Assembly (NCBI GenBank): GCA_934322085.1
Contig: CAKRGF010000011.1
Span: 1 to 64,000, forward strand
Length of the DNA: 64,000 nt
Origin: an uncultured Eubacterium sp.
Lineage (GTDB): Bacteria; Bacillota; Clostridia; Lachnospirales; Lachnospiraceae
Direction of reading: 5' to 3'
Every line of letters starts with the position of its first letter. Position 1 is the stretch's first letter. This document shows, piece after piece, positions 15,194 through 24,494 of the stretch. The position numbers and the translations under genes were made by a program. The notes below the pieces were generated by a model, which searched no databases, was not told where the DNA came from, and was given only the letters and a program-made list of their open reading frames with translations.

Positions 15194-18019
15194 ATGATTC
15201 ATTTTATCAAGCAGAAACTTCTCCATAAAAAATGGATGGTTGTAAGTCTTTTAATCGGTAATATTTTATTGATTGCTATTGCCTGCAGCAATCCAATGTA
15301 TCAGGGAGCGGCACTGCAGAAAACATTGTCCTCAAAACTGGATGAGTATATCCAAGAGGAGAATCAAAACCCGGGTGTGATTTCTTTTGAGGCCAATATG
15401 AAAGGGCAGGATGGACAGGAAAAGGAATATCAGAGCATGAAGGATGAGGCTGCCGGTGCAGCAGACCGCCTTGATGTGGAGCAAAACTATTTTGTGACAT
15501 ATAACGAGTCGTCAAAAACCAGAGGACACTATGTTGGAACCCGCAATAAAGATGACATGACAAAGACAATTAAAATCAGCAGTTTGTCGGAACTGGAGAA
15601 ACACAGCACGATGTTGTCCGGAAAAATGTATCAGGATAAAGTGGGTGCAGATGGCGCATTGGAGGCAATTGTTTCCCAGAAATGTATGAGCAAATTAGAT
15701 ATCATGGTGGGCGACATCATTGAACTCAACCGTTTTATGGATGCTAAGGGCAATGCCATTCGGGTGAAAATTGTTGGTGTGTTTACAAATAAAGAGGCAG
15801 AAGATACTTACTGGGTACAGTCTCCGTCTGATTATTATATGGATTTGTTTATTTCGCCAAAAGTGTTTGAAAGTGATTTTATAAACTTAAAGAAGCAGTC
15901 CTTTGTAATGACCACCACATGGTCGTTGGTTTTCGATTACAAAGAACTGGCTGCTGAGCAGATTGATTCGTTCGTAAGCGAAACGGAAGATATGATGCAG
16001 GAAACATCGGATGCATATAATTGTAAAATTAATGAGCCGGCTTATTTGGAGGTTCTCCGTGAATACCAGACATCTGCAAAGAAAGTGCGCACAACACTTC
16101 TTATTTTGCAGTTCCCGGTACTGGCGCTTTTACTGGCTTTCATTTTTATGATTTCCAGACAGATGTTAGACTTGGAGCAGAATGAAATTGCCCTGCTAAA
16201 AAGCCGTGGTTCGAGTAAGAAACAGATTATATTGATTTATTTGTTACAGTCCGTTATTTTATCGGTGATGAGTGCTATCGTGGGACTGCCGCTTGGTTAT
16301 TTCCTATGTAAAGCGCTTGGCTCAACGAATGGATTTTTGGAATTTATTCAAAGAAAAGCATTACATATCACACTTGGCACTTCGGTATTTTTGTATATGC
16401 TTGGTGCGATGCTTATATCCATTGCTTTCATGGTTTTACCGGTCTTCCGTGACGCCAATGTTACGATTGTTAATGTAAAAAGAAATAAAAACAAAAAGCA
16501 TAAAAACATTTTCCAGAGAGTGTATATGGATGTGATTCTGCTCGTGATTTCTCTGTATGGTCTGTATAATTTTACAGAGCAGAAGGAAAGTCTTATGACG
16601 CAGATGTTAGAAGGAGAATCGTTAGACCCGTTTTTGTTTATTTGTTCTTCGCTGTTTATCATCAGTGCCAGTCTGGTAGCACTGCGCATCCAGCCGCTTT
16701 TGATTAAACTTGTTTATCTGATTGGGAAAAAACGCTGGAAACCGGCATTTTTTGCTTCGTTTTTACAGATTTTGAGAACGAAGGGAAAACAGAGCTTTAT
16801 GATGGTCTTTTTGATGCTCACGGTTGCACTTGGTATTTTTAACGCAACGGTGGCGCGGACGATTCTTTCCAATTCGGAGAGTAATATCCGGTATGAAACA
16901 GGAGCAACACTTGTTCTTAAAGAACAATGGGAGAGCAACGAAGCGTTCCTTGCGGATAATCCGGATAAGGAAGTATCCTATACGGAGCCGGATTTTTCGA
17001 CCTATGAGAGCATGAAAGGTGTAAAACATGCAACGAAAGTTTACTGCGAGGATGAGATTTCTACATCGCTTGGCAAAAAGATGAGTGACAATGAAACCGC
17101 AACATCGTTGATGGCAATTGACACGAAAAATTTTGGCTTGACGGTAAGTGATTTTGATTCGACACTTTTGCCGACGCATTTGAACAATTATTTGAATGCA
17201 ATGGCGGGGAATCCGGATGCCATTCTTCTGAGCATGAATTTTCAGAAAAAAATGGGCGTCAAGCTGGGGGATAAAGTAACCTATACGACAAAAGATAAAA
17301 AAGAAATGACAGGAGTTGTGTATGGGTTCTTTGACTATTTTCCAAGTTATGTGAAGCAGACGCATGAACTGAATCAGCAGGATACGCTTGTGACAACGGA
17401 TCATTATCTGATTGTTGCCAATCTGGCGCCGGTTCAGCAGACGCTTGGCGTGAAGCCGTACCAGGTATGGATTCAGACCAACGGTTCTTCGAAATTTATT
17501 TACGATTATGCGAAGAAAAACGGCATCGAATATACGGTGTTTGAGGATGTGGCATCCAAACTGGTAGACGTGAAAAACGATGCGCTGTTCCAGGGAACCA
17601 ATGGTATTTTGACGATGAGTTTTATCATTATTTTGATCTTGTGCAGTACCGGATTTTTGATTTACTGGATTTTGTCAATCCGGCAGAGGGAATTGCTTTT
17701 TGGTGTGTTCCGTGCGATGGGTATGACAAAGAAAGAGATTATTCAGATGCTGATTAATGAGCAGATTTTCAGTTCCGGAATTTCCATTTTAATTGGTGCC
17801 GGGCTTGGTGTTCTGTCATCCATTCTGTTTGTGCCACTGGTGCAGATTTTCTATGCCTCGACCGACCAGACGGTGCCGTTAGAAGTGGTGTTTAAGGCAC
17901 TTGATATGGTTCGCCTCTTTAGTGTCATCGGCATCGTAATTGTAATCTGCATGGTAGTTCTTGGTAAGCTGATTAGTAAGATTAATATTTCCCAGGCGTT
18001 GAAGCTTGGTGAAGACTAG
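15194..18019 (+). CDS. FtsX-like ABC transporter permease (large, duplicated)
   Basis: 941 residues. One membrane helix at about 15-33 is followed by a large extracellular region, then three helices at about 295-420 (first FtsX core with the pattern LLKSRGSSKKQIIL). A further helix near 445 and others near 480-560 follow, then a second extracellular region and a final core (VFRAMGMTKKEIIQM, about 790-930). The duplicated core is typical of single-chain permeases of the MacB/LolC superfamily in Firmicutes. It lies between the adaptors and two ATPases in the same operon. The cargo (peptide or lipid) is not evident. Confidence 0.9.
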   Translation: MIHFIKQKLLHKKWMVVSLLIGNILLIAIACSNPMYQGAALQKTLSSKLDEYIQEENQNPGVISFEANMKGQDGQEKEYQSMKDEAAGAADRLDVEQNYFVTYNESSKTRGHYVGTRNKDDMTKTIKISSLSELEKHSTMLSGKMYQDKVGADGALEAIVSQKCMSKLDIMVGDIIELNRFMDAKGNAIRVKIVGVFTNKEAEDTYWVQSPSDYYMDLFISPKVFESDFINLKKQSFVMTTTWSLVFDYKELAAEQIDSFVSETEDMMQETSDAYNCKINEPAYLEVLREYQTSAKKVRTTLLILQFPVLALLLAFIFMISRQMLDLEQNEIALLKSRGSSKKQIILIYLLQSVILSVMSAIVGLPLGYFLCKALGSTNGFLEFIQRKALHITLGTSVFLYMLGAMLISIAFMVLPVFRDANVTIVNVKRNKNKKHKNIFQRVYMDVILLVISLYGLYNFTEQKESLMTQMLEGESLDPFLFICSSLFIISASLVALRIQPLLIKLVYLIGKKRWKPAFFASFLQILRTKGKQSFMMVFLMLTVALGIFNATVARTILSNSESNIRYETGATLVLKEQWESNEAFLADNPDKEVSYTEPDFSTYESMKGVKHATKVYCEDEISTSLGKKMSDNETATSLMAIDTKNFGLTVSDFDSTLLPTHLNNYLNAMAGNPDAILLSMNFQKKMGVKLGDKVTYTTKDKKEMTGVVYGFFDYFPSYVKQTHELNQQDTLVTTDHYLIVANLAPVQQTLGVKPYQVWIQTNGSSKFIYDYAKKNGIEYTVFEDVASKLVDVKNDALFQGTNGILTMSFIIILILCSTGFLIYWILSIRQRELLFGVFRAMGMTKKEIIQMLINEQIFSSGISILIGAGLGVLSSILFVPLVQIFYASTDQTVPLEVVFKALDMVRLFSVIGIVIVICMVVLGKLISKINISQALKLGED

Positions 18020-18031
18020 GGAGGTGTCAGA

Positions 18032-18712
18032 ATGGAAAATATGATAGAAACCAAAGATGTGATTCAAAGCTTTCCGATTGCCGGTGGCAAGGAGTTAGTG
18101 GTTTTGAAAAACATTAACATTCAGATTCCGACCGGGAAACTTACGATGCTCAGAGGGCGTTCCGGTTCCGGTAAAACGACGCTGATGAATCTTTTGAGTG
18201 CATTGGATTACCCGAAAAGCGGTGAAATTTTGTTTGAGGGAAAACCGATTCAAAATTTGCCGGAACATGACAGGGAGCAGATGCGGAAAACGCAGATTGG
18301 ATTTGTTTTTCAGTCGGTGGCACTGATTCCGATGATGACTGCCTATGAAAATGTTGAGTTTGTTCTCAGACTGGCAGGATACACAGGTGACAGGAGAAAG
18401 CGAACGGAAGAATGTCTGAAATTAGTTGGTCTAGGAAGCCGTATGCATCATATGCCGCAGGAACTTTCTGGTGGTGAGCAGCAGCGAGTGGCGATTGCAC
18501 GTGCGATTGCACACAAGCCAAAGATTATTTTTGCCGATGAGCCGACGGCGGAACTTGACAGTAACACTGGGCTTCAGGTGATGAAGATTTTTAAGGAACT
18601 GATTGAAAAACAGGGAGTAACTATAGTAATGACGACGCATGATACCGGATTGATGGAGATTGCCGACTGCATCTATCATATTGAGGATGGAGAGATTGCC
18701 GATGAAGATTAA
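18032..18712 (+). CDS. ABC transporter ATP-binding protein (MacB/LolD type) 1
   Basis: 226 residues. Walker [10 protein letters not shown] (about 45-53), Q-loop VFQSVALIP, signature [14 protein letters not shown], Walker [14 protein letters not shown] and switch histidine MTTHD are all intact. The LolD/MacB family energises FtsX-like permeases by mechanotransmission. It follows the permease by 12 bp and overlaps the second ATPase gene, suggesting the two ATPases form a heterodimer. Confidence 0.93.
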   Translation: MENMIETKDVIQSFPIAGGKELVVLKNINIQIPTGKLTMLRGRSGSGKTTLMNLLSALDYPKSGEILFEGKPIQNLPEHDREQMRKTQIGFVFQSVALIPMMTAYENVEFVLRLAGYTGDRRKRTEECLKLVGLGSRMHHMPQELSGGEQQRVAIARAIAHKPKIIFADEPTAELDSNTGLQVMKIFKELIEKQGVTIVMTTHDTGLMEIADCIYHIEDGEIADED

Positions 18713-19703
18713 TTTAAAAGAGAAAATAAGCAAAGTAAAACAAATAAAAAATCCTGAATCTGCAATGGAAAATCCCGAACAGACGATGGATGTGCCGGAC
18801 GATGTGATGATTGAGTGTGACAGTCTGGTTAAAATTTATAAGACCAAGGACATTGAAGTGCTCGCACTTCAGGGGCTGGATTTGACGGTGAAGCGTGGAG
18901 AACTTATGGCAATCATCGGAAACAGCGGAAGTGGTAAGTCTACTTTTTTGAATATGATTGGTGGATTAGACCGGCCATCGGCGGGTAAACTGTATGTGGA
19001 TGGCAAGAATTTATTTCAAATGAAGGAAAATGAACTGGTTGAATATAAGAGAAGTACGGTTGGCTTTGTCTGGCAGAACAATGCAAGAAATCTTCTTCCT
19101 TACCTGACAGCATGGGAAAATGTAATGACACCGATGCTTTTTGTGGAGGGCAAAGAAAAGGCAGTTTCTGAGGAAGAAAAAAAGAAACGTGCACTGGAAC
19201 TTCTGGAACTGGTGGGGCTTGATCATCGAAAGGACAGTAAACTAAGCCAGCTCTCCGGTGGTGAGCAGCAAAGGGTTGCGATTGCGATTGCCCTTGCTAA
19301 TAATCCGAAACTGTTACTGGCAGATGAGCCAACCGGTGCAGTAGACCGAAAAACTGCTGATGACATTTTGGAAATGTTCCGCAAGCTGAATGAGCAGCTC
19401 GGACTTACGATTGTTATTGTAACGCATGATAAAGAATTAGCCAAAAAGGTAAACCGTGTTGTGTCCATCCGCGATGGAAAAACGAGCAGCGAGCGTATCA
19501 TGAAAAATGACTACCGCGAGCGAATGGAGCATTTGGACATTGACTGGCAGGAAGAAGAGACGCAGGAAGAATTTGCTGTTCTTGACCGTGCCGGACGTGT
19601 GCAGATTCCAAGTGAGCTGTTAGAGCAGATGGGAATGGATGGAAATAAAGTAAAACTGGAATTTATTGACGGGAAAATCGTCATTGAAAAGCCAGAAGAT
19701 TAG
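18702..19703 (+). CDS. ABC ATPase 2 with C-terminal SpoVT/AbrB-like domain
   Basis: 333 residues from ATG 18702, which overlaps the previous gene by 11 bp and has GGATGGAGAG upstream. The ATPase domain carries Walker A GNSGSGKST, signature [14 protein letters not shown], Walker B LLLADEPTGAVD and switch VTHD. After it, residues about 285-333 read EFAVLDRAGRVQIPSELLEQ and on to IDGKIVIEKPED, a swapped-hairpin AbrB pattern. The extension might mediate dimerisation or regulation. Its function is unknown. Confidence 0.88.
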   Translation: MKINLKEKISKVKQIKNPESAMENPEQTMDVPDDVMIECDSLVKIYKTKDIEVLALQGLDLTVKRGELMAIIGNSGSGKSTFLNMIGGLDRPSAGKLYVDGKNLFQMKENELVEYKRSTVGFVWQNNARNLLPYLTAWENVMTPMLFVEGKEKAVSEEEKKKRALELLELVGLDHRKDSKLSQLSGGEQQRVAIAIALANNPKLLLADEPTGAVDRKTADDILEMFRKLNEQLGLTIVIVTHDKELAKKVNRVVSIRDGKTSSERIMKNDYRERMEHLDIDWQEEETQEEFAVLDRAGRVQIPSELLEQMGMDGNKVKLEFIDGKIVIEKPED

Positions 19704-19712
19704 TGCTATACT
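19684..19712 (+). promoter_or_regulatory. Sigma-A promoter for the deacetylase gene
   Basis: TTGAAA (19684-19689), a 17-bp spacer and TATACT (19707-19712) form a good promoter that begins inside the end of the ATPase gene. A small hairpin (GGGAG...CTCCC) lies in the leader. Confidence 0.55.
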
Positions 19713-19762
19713 AAGGCTACATAGTGGGAGTGAGAAATGCTCCCAAAGTGAGGTGCTAAGAT

Positions 19763-20836
19763 ATGGATTACATGAAAGGCTATAATAATCGCAAGAGACG
19801 AAGAAGAAGGGCACGCAGCCGTTTCTCTAAAGGCTCTGATAACTATATTGGAAACAGTTCGTATGCAAGTAGAAGTAAATATCGAAGCAGTATGGGACAG
19901 GCAGTGTCAGGACGATGGATTGTCTGTCTCATTGCAGTAATTGTGGTGATTGCTGTAGCAGCGGTCTGTCTGGTTCAGGCAAAGTTTGGTGATGATGAAC
20001 AGCCAAAGGGACAAGCCGTGGCAAGTGGAAGCGGCGTTTATGTAACACAGACTGCGCAGGCGACGGCAGCAGTGACAGCGACCGCGAACAGTGCAAGTGC
20101 TGTGCCCCAGCAGACAAAAGCTCCCGGAAAGGGACAGGCAGCCTATGCGCCGGATGGAATTGCCAAAGAGATTGCAGCGGTTCCGACACTTGCACCGCAG
20201 ACCATTCCGACACCTGCACCAAAGATTCGCTCGAAAGCAGTTGCCTTATCGTTTGATGATGGCCCAAGCACGGTGAATACACCAAAAGTGCTTGCTTTGT
20301 TAAAACAGTATCAGGCACATGCGACCTTTTTTGTGGTAGGAACCCGTGTAAAAGAAGGCGCAGAAGTTTTGAAACAGGAAGTAGCGCAGGGCTGTGAAAT
20401 TGGAAACCATACATGGGATCATGCCAATTTAGCAAAACTGAGTATGAAAAAAGTGAATAAGCAGTACGATAAGACTGCTGATTTGGTGAAGAAATTAGTT
20501 GGTTACGACATTACGCTGCTGCGCCCGCCATATGGTGCAATCAGTACGAAAATGCGCAAAAAATTAAAGCATCCGATGGCATTGTGGAATACGGATACTT
20601 TAGACTGGAAATCGAAAAACACAAAAGCTATCATGAAAGAAATTAAAAAGAATGTGAAAGATGGAGACATTATTTTGATGCATGATATTCATCCGACTAC
20701 GGTAGAGGCATTGAAAAAGGTACTGCCATGGCTTGTGAAAAATGATTATGACATTTTAACAATTTCTGAGCTTGCCAAACGGAAAGGTGCTGTTATGCAT
20801 AACGGAAAAGCATACGGCGGCTTTACCGGCAATTAA
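19763..20836 (+). CDS. Polysaccharide deacetylase (NodB family), membrane-anchored
   Basis: 357 residues. A basic Arg/Lys-rich N-terminus precedes one membrane helix (about 54-72, WIVCLIAVIVVIAVAAVC). A Thr/Ala/Pro linker to about 150 is followed by a NodB domain: SFDDGPSTVNTPKVL (catalytic and metal Asp), GNHTWDHANLAKLS (metal-binding His), LRPPYGA, and DGDIILMHDIHPTTVEAL. It likely removes N-acetyl groups from peptidoglycan or another surface glycan outside the membrane. The gene has its own promoter and its end overlaps a convergent small gene by 14 bp. Confidence 0.92.
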   Translation: MDYMKGYNNRKRRRRRARSRFSKGSDNYIGNSSYASRSKYRSSMGQAVSGRWIVCLIAVIVVIAVAAVCLVQAKFGDDEQPKGQAVASGSGVYVTQTAQATAAVTATANSASAVPQQTKAPGKGQAAYAPDGIAKEIAAVPTLAPQTIPTPAPKIRSKAVALSFDDGPSTVNTPKVLALLKQYQAHATFFVVGTRVKEGAEVLKQEVAQGCEIGNHTWDHANLAKLSMKKVNKQYDKTADLVKKLVGYDITLLRPPYGAISTKMRKKLKHPMALWNTDTLDWKSKNTKAIMKEIKKNVKDGDIILMHDIHPTTVEALKKVLPWLVKNDYDILTISELAKRKGAVMHNGKAYGGFTGN

Positions 20837-21161
20837 GTTTGTCGTAATATTCATATAGTTTCTGTACGCCGTTTTCCAGACGGTAGTAGTGGAAGATGTA
20901 TGGAATTAAAAGCACAAGGAATAATACATCCAGTGCAAGCAGTACCGGCTGCTTTGGAAGAAGCAGGCTGACAAATAAACTTAGTATCGTGAGCAGTGCA
21001 AAAAGTGCCGTCACGATTAAGTGAATCAGACGTTCGTGCTGAAAAAATTGAATTTGAGTGAGCAATTGCTCTTGTTCCCTGGCTGCCTCTGCGGTGGTCA
21101 GGGATTTTTTTGTTGTTAATGCTTCGTAGTAGTTCAGATAAAATTGTAAGCGTTTTTTCAT
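20823..21161 (-). CDS. Small membrane protein with two helices
   Basis: 112 residues. An N-terminal helical region (KRLQFYLNYYEALTTKK, Gln/Glu-rich) is followed by two membrane segments at about 45-65 and 70-90 and a short polar tail. Read on the minus strand, GGAGGATACC lies just before the ATG. I do not recognise the family. It is convergent with the deacetylase and divergent from the sigma-factor gene. Confidence 0.6.
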   Translation of the reverse strand: MKKRLQFYLNYYEALTTKKSLTTAEAAREQEQLLTQIQFFQHERLIHLIVTALFALLTILSLFVSLLLPKQPVLLALDVLFLVLLIPYIFHYYRLENGVQKLYEYYDKLNCR

Positions 21162-21320
21162 GACGGTATCCTCCCAAAAGTATATAGTTCTGTTAATTTT
21201 ATTTTAATTTAGATGACGGGAAAATACCAGTTATTTTCAAAAAAGTTTTTTAACCAGCAGGCTATATTTGCTACTATAGATATGAAAGCTTTCAAAACAA
21301 TAGTTCGAAAAGGAGAACCT

Positions 21321-22874
21321 ATGACAAAGAAACAGATAGAAACAATTATTCAGGAGAATATGCAGAAAATATATTTATACTGCGTTAAGAGACTTGAAAA
21401 CACTGCTGCGGCACAAGATGTTGCATCCGATATCATTTTGGAGATGCTTCGTTCGTATCATAGGATTCGGAGTGATGGAGCAGTATATGGATATATGTGG
21501 CGTGTTGCCAACAATCTGTGTAAAAATTATTGGCGAAAAAATGCAAAAGAAAGTCATACGGAAATTCCCAATGATTTTGAAGGCGCCTGCTGTGTTTCTC
21601 CTGAGGAAAGTATACTAAAGGCGGAGGAAATAATGCTTTTGCGAAGGGAGTTATCGCTTCTTAGGGAAAGGTACCGCCGGATTATGATTAGCTATTACAT
21701 TGGTGGCAGGACTTGCAGGGAAATAGCGAATCAATACAATCTATCTGTATCGAATGTAAAACAGTATCTCTTTGAGGGCAGAAAAAAGCTGAAAGAAGGA
21801 ATGGATATGGTTAGAGAATATGGCAAATTAAGTTACGCTCCGGAAAAATTTACTATGAATTTTTGGGGAAATAGTTCGAGTGGATACTGGGAATTATTTG
21901 AAAGAAAACTTCCGGGTAATCTGATTATTGCTGCATATGAGAGCCCAAAGACATTAGAAGAACTGAGTCTTGAAATGGGTGTTGGAGTTCCTTATCTTGA
22001 AGATGAAGTTGCAATATTGGAAAAGATGGGACTACTTGTAAGAAAAGGAAAAACTTATCAGAGTAATATGGTTTTGTATGATGAACACTGGAGAAAAACA
22101 GTATATGACAAGGCAGTCGAATTACTTTATTCGAAACTGGAGAAGGTAAAGAAACTTGTTGATAAGGGAGTGGAATACCTGGCAGAGACGGATTACTGCT
22201 ATGAGGCGGCAGACCTCAATACAAAAAAGTGGTTTATACTACTGTTGATTATCTGGGAAGCAGGTATGATGTCTGAACAAAAGATGAATACGAAGCTTAC
22301 ATTCCCTTTGTTACAGAATGGCAGTAATGGATATGTTATGGGAATTCGAGGAGAGTATCATACAGATACGAAGGGAATTTATGGACAATATGATATGAGC
22401 AAAGGCTATATGCGTATTATGAACTTTGTAAAATTGTCAGATAAGGTTCTGAACCCTTTTGAATATCAAAATGCGGTTGGTCAGATGCTCGAGGCAGCAG
22501 TTGAAAGAAAACAGGAACCTGAAGAAGTGGCGGCGTTATCTACACTGTTAAAAAATCGTTTTGTCAGTGTGAAGGATGGTAAACTCTTACCGGAATTTGC
22601 AGCTATTTCCAATGAAGATTATAAGACGGTAAAAGGTAAATTAGGCGAAGGGATTAATCAGTTGGCAGAATTGATTGGCAGGCATAGAGATATGGCAGGA
22701 AATGAACTTCGTAAAAAGACACCTGCCGTAATAGCAGAAGCAAACGAGGTTGGCGCAATTGTTTCTATGTGGAGCATGATGGAGGGCATGATTGCACTCG
22801 CACTGGAAGATGGTTTTGTGACAAAAGGGAATGGTCAGAACTTGTCAGCATTTTATTTTAGAACTAAGTTTTAA
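21321..22874 (+). CDS. ECF-like sigma factor with long C-terminal extension
   Basis: 517 residues from the ATG at 21321 (AAAAGGAGAACC upstream); a longer frame to 21213 lacks a ribosome site. Residues 1-80 form sigma region 2 (AAQDVASDIILEML, GYMWRVANNLCKNYWRK). Residues about 105-155 form region 4 (YRRIMISYYIGGRTCREIA, SVSNVKQYLFEGRKKL). The remaining 350 residues include a winged-helix-like part (PKTLEELSLEMGVGVPYLED) and an unrecognised helical domain. ECF factors are usually under 200 residues, so the extension probably holds sensing or anti-sigma functions. That is inference. Confidence 0.82.
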   Translation: MTKKQIETIIQENMQKIYLYCVKRLENTAAAQDVASDIILEMLRSYHRIRSDGAVYGYMWRVANNLCKNYWRKNAKESHTEIPNDFEGACCVSPEESILKAEEIMLLRRELSLLRERYRRIMISYYIGGRTCREIANQYNLSVSNVKQYLFEGRKKLKEGMDMVREYGKLSYAPEKFTMNFWGNSSSGYWELFERKLPGNLIIAAYESPKTLEELSLEMGVGVPYLEDEVAILEKMGLLVRKGKTYQSNMVLYDEHWRKTVYDKAVELLYSKLEKVKKLVDKGVEYLAETDYCYEAADLNTKKWFILLLIIWEAGMMSEQKMNTKLTFPLLQNGSNGYVMGIRGEYHTDTKGIYGQYDMSKGYMRIMNFVKLSDKVLNPFEYQNAVGQMLEAAVERKQEPEEVAALSTLLKNRFVSVKDGKLLPEFAAISNEDYKTVKGKLGEGINQLAELIGRHRDMAGNELRKKTPAVIAEANEVGAIVSMWSMMEGMIALALEDGFVTKGNGQNLSAFYFRTKF

Positions 22875-22930
22875 GTGGATTGGATGGTGTCAAATATTCG
22901 CTACCGGTTTCTACGGAATTACGGAAAACA

Positions 22931-22959
22931 TTGAAAAAATATCTCATTTGTGCTATCCT
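22931..22959 (+). promoter_or_regulatory. Sigma-A promoter for hydG
   Basis: TTGAAA (22931-22936), a 17-bp spacer and TATCCT (22954-22959) precede hydG by about 50 bp. Confidence 0.55.
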
Positions 22960-23009
22960 TAATACAGTTGTGCAAGCAGCCAATTTTGATACTATCGGGG
23001 GAAATTATT

Positions 23010-24431
23010 ATGTACAAATATGATCCAAAATCGAGTATCGCAGATGAATTTATTAACGATGCAGAAATTTTAGAATCACTGGCATATGCCAGAGAAAATA
23101 AGGCAAATAAACAGGTAATTGATGCGATTTTGCAGAAAGCACGTGAGATGAAAGGAATCAGCCATAAAGAGGCGGCGGTTCTTTTGGAATGTGAATTGGA
23201 AGAGGAAAATAAGGAAATTGAAAAACTTGCAAAAGAGATTAAAGAGCGGTTTTATGGCAAGCGCATTGTAATGTTTGCGCCACTTTATTTATCCAATTAC
23301 TGCATTAACAGTTGTGTGTACTGTCCGTATCATGTAAAAAATAAACATATTGCAAGAAAAAAACTGTCGCAGGAAGAAATTAAGCAGGAAGTAATTGCAC
23401 TGCAGGATATGGGGCATAAGCGTCTGGCGATAGAAGCGGGCGAGGACCCGGAGAATAATCCGCTGGAGTACATTTTGGAGAGTATTCGTACGATATACAG
23501 TATTAAGCACAAAAATGGAGCGATTCGTCGTGTAAATGTAAATATAGCAGCGACTTCAGTTGAAAATTATAAGAAACTTAAAGATGCAGGGATTGGAACT
23601 TATATTTTATTCCAGGAGACTTATAATAAAGAGGCTTACAAAGAACTGCATCCGGCAGGACCAAAAAGTGATTATGCGTACCATACAGAGGCGATGGACC
23701 GTGCCATGGAAGCTGGAATTGATGACGTAGGATGCGGCGTGTTGTTCGGTCTGGATAAATACCGATATGAATTGGTTGGTATTATTATGCACGCGGAGCA
23801 TTTAGAGGCTAAGTTTGGCGTTGGACCGCATACCATCAGCGTGCCTCGTGTCTGTCCGGCAGATGACATTGATCCGGAAGAATTAAATGCTATTCCGGAT
23901 GAAATTTTTGAGAAGATTGTATCGGTTATCCGCATTGCGGTGCCGTATACCGGAATGATTGTTTCAACTCGTGAATCGAAGGCAACGAGAGAAAAGGTAT
24001 TAGACCTTGGAATCAGCCAGATTAGCGGTGGTTCCCGCACAAGTGTAGGCGGCTACGTTGAGGAAGAGCCGGAAGAAGAGAATTCCGCTCAGTTTGACGT
24101 GTCCGATAGAAGAAGTCTGGATGAGGTTGTGAACTGGCTGCTTGGACTTGGATATATTCCGAGTTTCTGTACGGCTTGTTACCGGGAAGGACGAACCGGT
24201 GACCGGTTTATGAAATTGTTGAAATCGGGGCAGATTGTAAACTGTTGTCAGCCAAATGCACTGATGACACTCAAGGAATATTTGGAGGATTATGCTTCTG
24301 CGGACACCAAAGAAAAAGGGGAAAAAGTGATTCGGGAGCAGTTGGAGATTATTACAAATCCGGTAGTGAAAGAGAAGGCAAAAGAGTATATTGAAAATAT
24401 TCATGAAGGCAAAAGAGATTTCCGATTCTAG
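23010..24431 (+). CDS. hydG: [FeFe]-hydrogenase maturase HydG (radical SAM)
   Basis: 473 residues from ATG 23010 (GGGGGAAA upstream); the longer frame to 22950 has no ribosome site. HydG cleaves tyrosine to give the CO and CN- ligands of the H-cluster. The radical-SAM cysteines are C98, C102 and C105 (NYCINSCVYCPY). The C-terminal cluster motif is present (FCTACYREGRTGDRF with a further Cys in IVNCCQPNA), which separates HydG from the thiamine enzyme ThiH. HydE and HydF are not nearby. Confidence 0.95.
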   Translation: MYKYDPKSSIADEFINDAEILESLAYARENKANKQVIDAILQKAREMKGISHKEAAVLLECELEEENKEIEKLAKEIKERFYGKRIVMFAPLYLSNYCINSCVYCPYHVKNKHIARKKLSQEEIKQEVIALQDMGHKRLAIEAGEDPENNPLEYILESIRTIYSIKHKNGAIRRVNVNIAATSVENYKKLKDAGIGTYILFQETYNKEAYKELHPAGPKSDYAYHTEAMDRAMEAGIDDVGCGVLFGLDKYRYELVGIIMHAEHLEAKFGVGPHTISVPRVCPADDIDPEELNAIPDEIFEKIVSVIRIAVPYTGMIVSTRESKATREKVLDLGISQISGGSRTSVGGYVEEEPEEENSAQFDVSDRRSLDEVVNWLLGLGYIPSFCTACYREGRTGDRFMKLLKSGQIVNCCQPNALMTLKEYLEDYASADTKEKGEKVIREQLEIITNPVVKEKAKEYIENIHEGKRDFRF

Positions 24432-24440
24432 TGAACAAAT

Positions 24441-24472
24441 CGAAAGGCACTTGGTGTTTTAAGTGCCTTTCG
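24441..24472 (+). terminator. Hairpin after hydG
   Basis: A perfect 12-bp stem (CGAAAGGCACTT with AAGTGCCTTTCG) lies between hydG and the next gene. No T-run follows, so termination is uncertain. Confidence 0.45.
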
Positions 24473-24494
24473 GTCAAAATAAAGGAGGTAGCAT

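Noticed and set aside
16763..17404. 213-codon minus-strand frame inside the ABC permease gene
   Set aside because: Shadow of the permease frame; Arg/His/Cys-rich, without ribosome site or domain.
19929..20435. 168-codon minus-strand frame inside the deacetylase gene
   Set aside because: Low-complexity Ser/Leu/His product opposite the Ala/Thr/Pro-rich linker; composition artefact.
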